Of a DNA stretch of 64,000 nucleotides, positions 1-10,061 are shown piece after piece. The first letter of the stretch is position 1; each line of letters starts with the position of its first letter. The notes below the pieces were generated by a model, which saw nothing but the letters and a program-made list of their open reading frames with translations, was not told the origin of the DNA and made no database searches. The stretch is from Allodiplogaster sudhausi (Eukaryota > Nematoda > Chromadorea > Rhabditida > Diplogasteridae), in contig CALZFC010000090.1 of assembly GCA_945643635.1 (NCBI GenBank), positions 821,501-885,500 of the forward strand, in the 5' to 3' direction. Made by a program: the position numbers and the translations under genes.

Positions 1-2346
1 TATTAGTGACGAATTAGTCCAGGGCAAAAGTCCATCTTTTCTTTGACTTGATAATATGAATAATAATCCACATGATAGCTATTCATTATGTCATTAGTGA
101 AATTATAATAGAAATGCCCTAGCCTCGTTAGGCTAATTTTCTTTATTTGTTTCTGAAACTGCAGATACCCAAAATAATTGATTGTCAAAAGCTCATTGTC
201 AGCAGAATTCAAGAACCAACAGTCTCTTTGACTGATTCTGTGACTTTTGCAGTATCATTTAACGCATCAGACATCGCGACATAAAGTAAGCCAATTACTG
301 CACTTTTTATCCACTTGTGACGCACTGGGATAAGGCCTTCAAAATAGTACCTAATGAAGAACTAAGTTCCTGAACAGGATTCTTCCGAGTAGGATGAATC
401 GTGTTCAATAATATAATTCAGGAAGTGAATAATTACAAAATAGCAAAATTTTAAATGTGAATAAAGTCAGTTGTTCGGAAAGTATTGATACGCTTCTATT
501 TATCGACAAAAATAACACCGAACAACAGTTCATACGAGAGAAGGTAGTTCTTCTAATAAAGTAGGGAATTTCGAGGAAAGATTCAACTGTAAATGTTGCG
601 TTCGAATAAAAAATTCTATGATCCATTTTAAATATCCAAAAATTAAAATCTAAACGAATGCAGATTTTCTTGTATTTCGTACGCATAAATTACATATTAT
701 CTTATCTTGAAATTACAATTTACTTTTCGTGCCATAAGAACATTGTTCATTTTGTACTATATATCAAAATTTCGAACTTATAAAAAGTACATTCAATTGC
801 GTGACTACGAGTACGATTTACTTTTATAGCCGAGTGAAGTAATGTAACCATTCAATGGAAATCTACAGATTGTATGTACATATTTGTTTCTACATTTATA
901 CAGATGCATTGACTGCGGAAATTCCACACATACAAGTTGTATTACATACATAAGTCATTGTCGATTATTTAAAACTCTCTACGTTTGCTTATTCGCAACT
1001 CGTCACGCGTGAACTGTAAGAAATCTTCATTGCACACGAAGTGCTACAAGCCACCTTCTGGCAAATTGACATTGCCTTTGATTGTAAGATTTCTTAAAGT
1101 TGAGCGGAACCTGCAAAGTAAAACACGCAAACATATGTATGTTATGTCGACGGAGACTATATGGTCACTTTTTCAACATTCACGTCTATTTCTCAGCCTC
1201 AAATACATATATCTCCTTTGTTGCGGATATTGCAGACTGAAAAAAACGCGGCAATGTACTTCTTTCTCTTAAATACACATCTGTGTAGCTTCATCTGAAT
1301 GGACGAACATAATATCAGAGACTGCCGATTGAGCCTGATAAACAAGTGGCCATAAAGCTGGAACTCACACGAAGGCGAGCACATTGTTTCGAATGTTTAT
1401 CCAGCCGAAACATTTTCTCTAAGACGTTCGATACAATTTTAAGGACACAATTCTATATTATTTAAACTGCACAATTGATTTTTTTCATTCTCTCCTAGCG
1501 ATATGCTGACTATGGTAAACACAAAACAAGAAAGACCTGATGGTGAGCAAATCACATACGATTTGCTCATTTATCACTGAATGACTGAGTGAGCAACTTT
1601 TCATTCCAAATGCATTGATATGCACTCCATCTCTATAAAGGCGCTGATAACGAGAGATAGCGAGTGCCCAGAGAGGAATACATAGGTTCAGAAACTCGAG
1701 ACTAGAATGAAACAAGATTCTCACGATTCTTCTGCTCATCGTAAGCCAAGAAAGCAGCGAAAATGGTGGCTTGTTGGATACAAGAGGAATGTTGAACTAT
1801 GCGTTACGCATACACGTTCATTGCTTGTAGCGTGTCGTACAGAATAACGAGAAAAAAAATATGCAAATAGATGAAAATAGCAGTTCTACTAGAACGTCCA
1901 TAGTCGAGGACTGAAGGCGTGTGATCAAGACGAATGGATTTTGTGCCAGCATAACTGACACACGACTACGAATAAATCTTTTGTATTGACACTATTTTTG
2001 AGTATAATTTTTCTTAATTCTAAATAATTCATGTCAAGAAAATAGTAGAATTCAGTGTGTGGCTCATCCATTTGCACACATGTCAGTATTAGAATAGCCT
2101 CCGCATTTGAAGTGGACTCACTCCACCCTGGCCTCTTGCTCACGAACAGTTGCTGCGCTGTGTTCTCTGTTCGTGTTTTCTGGCGGAACGAGCCTGCCTA
2201 GTGTGCTTAGCAAGCAGAAAACGCACGTGTGTCAAACCACTGAGTCATCCACGCGCTGAGAGAGCATGCCAACACGAGAGAGCACCCGAAAGAAGCAGAC
2301 GAACCATGGGCTACGCACTACAAACGACAGAACTGAACTGTTGAGA
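1..2346. other. AT-rich intergenic spacer, no gene seen
   Basis: No open frame here shows splice-consistent coding structure or a recognisable motif on either strand; the short frames are scattered and of low complexity. The stretch holds two short perfect inverted repeats: 10-bp arms at 1544-1553 and 1560-1569 with a 6-nt loop, and 9-bp arms at 2141-2149 and 2167-2175. The last 200 bases are less AT-rich and lead into the promoter of the first P450 gene. Confidence 0.6.
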
Positions 2347-2353
2347 TATAAAA
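2347..2353 (+). promoter_or_regulatory. TATA box of first P450 gene
   Basis: TATAAAA lies 76 bp upstream of the ATG at 2429. A start site about 30 bp downstream would give a 5' UTR of about 50 nt. This is a motif match plus position; no transcript evidence is available. Confidence 0.45.
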
Positions 2354-2428
2354 CAGCGAGATTCTAGAAAGGCACGGAGATAAGGCAGACCGCTAGATCG
2401 AAGCGAAGGTGCTGAGTCCAAATCAAAA

Positions 2429-5400
2429 ATGCTGACAGCGGTAGTTTTCTTGGTGAGCATCGCCTCGGCCATCTACTGGTGAGCGAACAGTTTGTTTTTA
2501 ATTCGAAATGCTTTATGTATATTATTTGTCCTTTTAATGCCTATTTGATTAGAAAATAAATTTCAAAAAAATAATTGAGAAAGCAAAAATCGTCTAGGTA
2601 CCTCTGGTGGAATCGCGACTACTGGAAGCGTCGCGGAATCACTGGACCTCAGCCAGCATTCTTCTATGGCAATGCCAAGTCGGTGTTCCAGTGGAAGCGT
2701 CCCGCTCTGCTGCAAATCAAGGAGTGGGGCAAGGTTAAGCAAGTATTTGTATGTCTTATTTCTTTGAATTTTTTTTTGCATTTCAATTTATAACGATGGT
2801 ATTAGGGTAATACAAAAACTTGACCAAAATTCACCAATACAAAGTAATCCATTTTCAAATTGCCGAATCTGCCCTTGGAGGCACTTATTCTAGCTTGCAA
2901 TTTCGAAGGTCATGCAAACGCGCTGCGCGAAAATGCACGAATGAGAGCGAAAAGGGTCGCCGTAGTCATCCATAAAAACATATTTCAGGAATATGGCAAG
3001 GTGTTCGGGTACACCGAAGGATTGTTCAAGATTCTGGTCATCAGCGACATCGACATGCTCCAAGAGCTCTTCGTCAAGCAATTTGACAACTTCTACGGAA
3101 GAAGAGTAAGATAACTATGAAGTCTAATAAACTTATTGTACACTTGTTTATGATGAAATGTGCGGGCTGATTATACAAACCAGTTTTTTTTCCTCTCGAT
3201 TATCAAAAAATATTTAGCAACAACCGTTCTCTGGAAACGTCGACAACGATAAGAATGTGAATGTCTTCTCGGCACGAGGCGCCAGGTTCGTCAAACCAAT
3301 AATTTTGTATTTTAGCTCTAAAGCTCCCGTGGTAAAGTACTTGTAGGCGTGCACTTGTATTAATAAATAATAAAAACTTTCAGATGGAAGCGTCTTCGAG
3401 CAATTTCCTCGCCCTCTTTCTCCACAAGCAGCCTGAAGAAGGTTTGAGAAAATGCTAATACATATTGCAAGACAAAAAGTTATTATTATTAGTAGATACA
3501 TAAATGTAGCTGGCACGTAGCGAGTGGAATGCTGGGAACATGCTTCAAAGCTATGTAAACATATATCTGTAGTTACTCTTAGCAGTGAAATGTAATATAT
3601 TATCGCTTTTTTATCATGATCAACAAAGAGGTTTTGAATTAAAATGAAAAATGTTTAAATGGTTATATCAGTCGTGCTAACGGTGCCTTCAACCAGATCC
3701 GCCCGCTGCTCGAAGAGTGCGCAATTCATATGGTGAATCTGATGGAGACGAAGCATCAAAACGGAAGACCCTTCAACATTCATCAGTAAGCCCATATCGT
3801 ATTAAAAAGATAGATAAATCTAGACATAATAAAAACTTTCTGGGTGCTCTTTTAAGTACAATAATTAATACCCTTCAATGCGATGTCTTTCTTAAAATTT
3901 ATTTTGTGTTTTACAAATTATGATTATTTCAGGTATTTTATGGAGTATACCATGGATACAATCTCGCGCCTTGTCATGGGCGAGAAGAAGTGTCGCCAAT
4001 TTGAGAACGACAACACTGACCTCGCCAAGAGAGTTCGTGGCTAGAAGAATTATATTATTCTACATATATAATTCCACAAATTTATTCACAATTTTGTAAT
4101 ATTTATATACATTTTAGATCTTTAACCAAGAGAAAGACAATATTCTTCTATACGCAACAGTCGGTCTTCCGGGATTCCGAGCCATTGGCAGATTAATCGC
4201 CAGGTAAGAAAGGAAAGAAAAGAAAGGAAGACCAAATGATGATAAGAAAAAGATAAGTAGAAACAACGGCGACACTCGCTAGCACAGCAATCTAAAGACA
4301 TTTAATCATGTGGAAACATAACACCTAGGGTATTTTACAAACCAATCTTGCTAAAATAAATAAATAAATAAAGCAAGTTTTTGAAAAGCGAATTGAAGTA
4401 CCAACCAAAAATAAATGTGATTTAGATTCAGCGAAAGTCTTCTTCTCCCTGCCGTAAAGCTGCACGGACGGATGGAGAGTGCAGTGAGGAAACGCGTTGA
4501 AAAGCGAGTGAGTGAAAATAAAAGAATCTGATATTATTTTAAAATAAATTCAACAGATATAGTAAATATTTCACGTTTAAATTCCTTTTCAGGCTATGTT
4601 GGAGAGCTCGTCGGAGCCAGAAGACGAGGAAACTACAGCTTCTGATGACTTTATTGATCTCTTCTTGGATTCGTCGGCCGACTTCGACTTTGCAAATCAC
4701 GGGCCATTCTCTAATAGTGAAGGGGTAAGAAAATGAATGTTATTGTAATGGATGAAAATGATGGAAATGGCGAATATATTCTGGTGCTGACAGTAAAAGA
4801 ATACTATATACTATATACTATACTTCAAGCTTTTTTTTTTGTTAAACAAAAGATTGTTTGCATCCTAAAAGCGTGTCTTTTTAAGGTTTCAAAGCAGATG
4901 ACTGTTGACGAAGTCATCACCAACTGCTTCCTCTTCATTTTGGCAGGTTAGGGAACAACTCCATCTGCATGTGTATTTGCTTGCCTTTTTTGTTGTGTAT
5001 CGCTCTCAAGTGATGTTGGACAAAAAGTGATTTTTAGTCTTAGTAGATTGAAAAAACTCACTTTGAAATCTAAGGATTTGATACGACTTCGAACGCACTT
5101 GGCTTCACTTCGTGGATGCTCGCCAAGTACCCTGATGTCCAGCAGAAGGTCTTTGAGGAGATTGAAGAAAATTGTCTCGACGAGGTCAGCAAATTGGCTA
5201 ATTATTACATTATTCGTTTGCTTCTATTCCAAATATACTTATTCGAATAACACACATCATTTATATCTATATTACAACGACGATCCTTTTCATCTCTCAA
5301 GTTTTTCTTCTTCTTCTTTTCCCTTTATTACATATTAAGTTTCCATTTAGTCTGTAAGCTACGACGATCTGACGAAACTGAAATACACAGAGGCTGTCCT

Positions 5401-6315
5401 CAAGGAAACGCTTCGGTTCTATCCGCTCGGCGGCCAGTGAGTTAATTATCAATTGCATTTTCTTACGTCATTGCATTCTTATTCCTGGTAATCTTCAATA
5501 AATATGTATGAACCGGTCTAATGCTTAAATTTTTTTTTAAAAATACAAGACGAAAATTCAATCACCACAAATTCAGGGCAGCTTCTCGCACTTGCATGGA
5601 GCCGACGACTCTCGGCGGCATTCCCATTGAAAAGGACACGCTCGTTGTCGCAAACTCGTACGCCGTGCATTTCGACAAGAACATCTACGGCGAGGATGCC
5701 GACGAGTTCAAGCCAGAACGGTAGATATTTTGAATATGCATTCGTAGTATATTCTACTAATTATTTGTTATATTCTGATGCATAGTTATTAACCAATTTG
5801 TGTACATAATTGTGTTATTTTGTCATTTTATTGATTTATTGATAATACATTTAAAAAAATCCTTTTAGATGGCTCGACTCTTCGCGCCGCGTTCCGCCGG
5901 TCGCTTTTCTCGCATTTGGCGGCGGGCCGCGAATCTGCATCGGAATGAGGCTGGCAGTCATGGAGGAGAAGATTGCGCTTGTCCATCTTCTTAGGAAATT
6001 CAGACTTGAGAAAGATGAAAAGGTGAGTTAATCTTCATCTTTTTTAAAGGTAAATATAAAGAGCATTACAATTAAACAACATAAGATTTCATGATCGCTT
6101 GTAATGTTATACAATTGAGCTTCCGAGAGATTTAATCATTACCAATTCATTGATCCTGAATATTATTCTTTTAATATTTTATTCATTATATATTTGATGC
6201 ACCAGTTTAATCTCATATGGTTTAGATGAATGATCTCACTCTGGTTGGAACCTTTACGCTTTCGCCCGTTTCGGTTTCCGTTATTCTACGACAAAGGACT
6301 ACCGGACAAAATTGA
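2429..6315 (+). CDS. Cytochrome P450, CYP13A-like (CYP3 clan), copy 1
   Basis: Haem-thiolate monooxygenase anchored in the ER by an N-terminal hydrophobic helix; it oxidises small lipophilic substrates using electrons from P450 reductase. Sixteen exons, all phase-consistent: 2429-2478, 2598-2733, 2989-3105, 3218-3285, 3384-3441, 3697-3785, 3933-4032, 4118-4203, 4426-4507, 4593-4724, 4886-4946, 5075-5184, 5351-5436, 5577-5720, 5869-6022, 6226-6315. They encode 520 aa, the usual length. Landmarks seen: C-helix [14 protein letters not shown]-helix AGFDTTS (about 326-332), ExxR in KETLRFYP (E382, R385), PER motif FKPER, and the haem loop FGGGPRICIGMR with ligand Cys463. The segment VKQFDNFYGRR and the acidic F-G region with FIDLFLD resemble nematode CYP13A. 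All catalytic motifs are intact. The substrate cannot be told from sequence. A TATA box lies upstream and AATAAA lies downstream at 6400. Confidence 0.93.
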
Positions 6316-6849
6316 TATGGGACGAATGTGGAAATATATGTATGTAAACTTGCATATCTCAGAATACCCTTGGAAATTAGTTCAAGATGATACGTAAGTA
6401 ATAAAGTTATTCATGAATTTGATCAAGTTCCCTGTTTGTCTTCTTTTTATGCGAATATGATACTTAATTTTTTTCAAATGAGAGTTATGTAGAGTCGTTC
6501 GTTCACAGTGAAATACAAATTATTTTAGATTCCTCGTGCAAATATTATTAGATTCTTGGCTCAATGAATGTGCGAATGAATGAAGAGGAGATAAGAAGGG
6601 AATGAAAACAAATTGTTTGCGCAGCCGTCTTCTTACCGGCCATATTCAAATATACGTTTGAGGTAAACAAGGTACAATTTTTGAAAAAAAAAATCTATTT
6701 ATGAGCATAAAACCGTTTCACTGTCAAATCAGCCTTAGGCATGCACGTTTATTTCCAGTTGGTTGCCGGTGGCTAGTGAGTAGAAACTGTTCGATGAGAG
6801 GGACCAGTCATAGTGACTTAGGGCCTAATGCCCTTAGCCACTTAAAGCC
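6316..6849. other. Spacer between P450 copy 1 and the small membrane protein gene
   Basis: The 3' flank shared by two convergent genes. It contains the likely poly(A) signal of P450 copy 1 (AATAAA at 6400-6405) and otherwise AT-rich sequence with no coding signal that I could recognise. Confidence 0.5.
6400..6405 (+). terminator. Poly(A) signal of P450 copy 1
   Basis: AATAAA hexamer 85 bp after the stop codon at 6315, a typical 3' UTR distance for a nematode gene. Confidence 0.5.
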
Positions 6850-7651
6850 CTATGCCTTAGGCTTAGACAGGCCTCCATCAAACGTTGCCTCCGTGAAATC
6901 GGCAGCAGAACACGTCGATGCCCTTCTGCTCATCGTCTCCTGCTGAAAATGCACACAAATCGATTTTGGTCTCAAAACTCGTGTTCTTTTGATAAATCTA
7001 TTTAGATATTTATCGATCGATATAAATTTTGATCGATAAAATTATTCATCATTATCAATTCATAAAAGTTCCAATTAATACTTCACTCACCGATCCGCAG
7101 GTGGTGGCAGTCGTGGCTGTCGTTGCGGTCGTGGTGGTGTCCATGGTGAGCTCCTTGATGAAGATGATTTCCTTCTTCTTCTTAGGTGCCGCCTTCTTGA
7201 TGACGTCATTAGCGGGAGCCACGGGCGCGTTGATAGAGCTGGCGACCGTGGAAGTCGTTGTTTCCGCTTTCTTGAGACTCTGGAATACATTATAATTATC
7301 AAGTTATTAATATATTCATAATATGTACCACATCAAATGATCGGAGCAAGTACATAAATACTTCGAGTATCCAAGTAAAAGAACCTTCTCAAGTCGCTTC
7401 ATGCGAAAGTAGAGCAGGACGAGAATGATGGAGAGTAGAATGGTCGGGACGCTGTTGATTCCGCTGAGGTAGAATGACTGAAAACGTTTCGCCTTTTTTT
7501 CAAATAAAGACTTATTAGTTTTATTGAAAAAATAATTTGATATTCGATGGATTGATACAAGATGTTACCTTTCTAATCTTTTTTTTTTTTGCTTTATTAA
7601 AGAGTTAAATAATCTAACCCATTTGATGAGCTGCTCGTTTGTGAAGCCCAT
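6850..7651 (-). CDS. Small single-pass membrane protein, function unknown
   Basis: Four phase-0 exons on the minus strand: 7619-7651, 7385-7477, 7091-7279, 6850-6942. They encode 135 aa. I do not recognise the family. Visible layout: an 11-residue N-terminus (MGFTNEQLIKW), one hydrophobic helix at about 20-36 (core PTILLSIILVLLYF) followed by basic residues (RMKRLEKSLKK), then a hydrophilic region with a KKKK patch and a run of TTTTATTATTATT, ending in a Ser/Thr-rich tail. The short N-terminus followed by Lys/Arg after the helix predicts an N-out, C-in topology. The first three exons look secure; the last exon (6850-6942) rests only on a good acceptor (TTTTCAG) and phase. It sits between the two tandem P450 genes on the opposite strand and shares a 727-bp divergent promoter region with P450 copy 2. 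Confidence 0.6.
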
Positions 7652-8378
7652 TTTCGAAGTGGAATGTAGGAGAAGACGACTCAGACTGAGAGCAGCTGAG
7701 GAGGCGACCGAACTCCGGCCCACAGGTGCGACGAAATGACAAGCATTTTGCCCCTCGTAGCAAAGTTAACATGGCAATCGATTCGATCAAATCATCCTGC
7801 ACTCTAACAATAAGCAATATGTTGCCCACTGTTTTTGTGCTAGTTTTAAAATACGTTCACATTCATATTTTCAAGAATATGGAATGCCAGCAATGTGTCG
7901 GAAAAAAATTTTCATTACGGAAGTTGTAATTGGGAAGGTCCCCTTTCATAACGGAATTCAGAAATCGGAATGCGGAAGAGAATAAAGTCGGAATTCGGAA
8001 TTCCGGTACATCCCTGATATGTACTGCACGTAATTAATTTTCCTGAGATAAGAGCGGAAGCATCCGTGAGAGAGCTAAAGAAGTAGAGGAGCATCGTAAG
8101 CATGACTTTTTCTTTCAGTGTTCACCTCTCCACTATCTCGTGGTTACTCCCTTTCTGTTTCTTGTTCTATACCTGCAACTCACATTATCTCTACATTCCT
8201 CTCCATCTCTCCTTACTCTCTATTTTAAAGGCGTTCTTCTCCTCTTTCCATTTTCTTATAGATAAGGCAGTCTTGAATGGCATTAGCTCGAGCTTCGTTC
8301 AACAATTATTGTGCCGCGATCACACTGTCGTCATTTTAGCTTCTTATTTTAATTTTTTATTATATTTTTCCAGAAAAA
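7652..8378. promoter_or_regulatory. Shared 5' region of the small membrane protein gene and P450 copy 2
   Basis: 727 bp between two divergently oriented start codons (7651 on minus, 8379 on plus). No clear TATA box was found. A 21-bp sequence (AAGGCAGTCTTGAATGGCATT without its last base) occurs at 8264-8284 and again at 8517-8537 in intron 1, so the two copies flank exon 1 of the P450. Confidence 0.4.
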
Positions 8379-10002
8379 ATGAGCTTCTTCCTCCTTTCAC
8401 TCCTATTATTCGTCCTCTTTCAATCGTTCAATCTATTTCTTCTATTCGGTGGAGTCGCGGCCGCTATTTATTTGTTAGTTTCTTTTTCGTCTGAAATAGG
8501 TGAAAAATATGTTTTTAAGGCAGTCTTGAATGGCATTTTATTTCTTTTTATTGTTTTTTTCTCACTTTAAATGATTATTTTTTTACTATTTTCTTCTAAT
8601 TTTTTCCTAGAAATAAAGAAGTTCTACTTAAAATATTATAAGATATCAAATGCACTAAAACATCTTTAGCTACTACTATTACCAATCAAAGTACTGGGAG
8701 CGACGAGGCATTCCGTCTCCGCGTGGGACTCGTCTCTTCTATGGCGATGCGCCAGACGTCTTCGACCCTCTGAATCCCTTCATCCGTCAGATGCACGAAT
8801 GGACAAAAGTATGACGGCATTCGAGATAACTTATTCTTATTTTTCGAAATGGTAAAAAAAAATTATAAAGTTAAAAGAGGCGTAAAAACGAGAACCTTCT
8901 TCATAGGAATTGGGGCCTATTTATGGCTTCAAACTTGGCACTCACAACTGCCTGGTGGTCAGCGAGCCAAACATGGTTCGCGAGGTCATGGTTGACCAGT
9001 TTGACAACTTCTACGAACGGACGGTAAGTATACTCTTATGTGTGTATATGTTTATGCTATTTTCAAATTTAGTTTTGTTCAAGAAAATATGCACGCAGTA
9101 TAAAGTATAAGGCAAGATAGCATGCAGGTGTACACATGAAATTGGAATGCCCAGTTTCCTTCAAATCAATGATTCTTGGCACACAGAAACGTCACTGAAC
9201 TATTTCTTATCAGTAGTTGCACAGATAAAAGAAGCATCCAACAAGTGATCGAATAGAAATGTCGTTTGCTAACCGTTGCCTCTAATCAGTAATCATTCGA
9301 GCAAAGTACATCGTATATTATCAAATATATGTAAGTGTATTGGTGCTTTTAACAATCATACTAAACAAGTAAATAAAAGCCAAAAAACCAATCTTGAGCT
9401 GTTTTCAGAAGGACCCTATCAGTGGCGACTCTGACAAGGAAAATCGAATAACTCTCTTCCGATCCAAGGGTGCCAGGTGATCTTATTCTTCGCTTCTTTA
9501 AAGGAGGGCGATCACCGAAAAAATTTAATGCAGGTTCGAATTGCGGCGTCTGCCCTGTGATTCCTCACTCTCATTCTCGCGTGCTATTTCGCAGGTCGCA
9601 CAAACCCGCTGCTTGAAAATAGCACGCAATAATGAGAGTGCGAAGGGCCGCGAAAATTTGAAATATCACATAATTTTTCGGTGATAGCCCTCCTTTAAAC
9701 CTACTATAATGCCTTTTACCCTTGGACCAGCAAAGATACAGTTGGAATTTAACAATTCCTCAGTAAGTGCTGGTTTTTACAGATGGAAGCGCCTTCGTGC
9801 CATCTCATCGCCCTCCTTTTCTACCAACTCTCTGCGAAAGGTTCTTTATTGCAGTCAGTAGGCTTACATATAATTGATTTCGTTATAAGCCTGTGGTGTT
9901 ATATAAATAGTGTGCCCTTGTTTCATGACAAGGAATTCTTTCTCTCTTACTCGCTCTCTCTCTCTCTCTTTCACTCGGTCTCTCGCTCTGTCTCTGTTTG
10001 TC

Positions 10003-10061
<59 letters not shown>

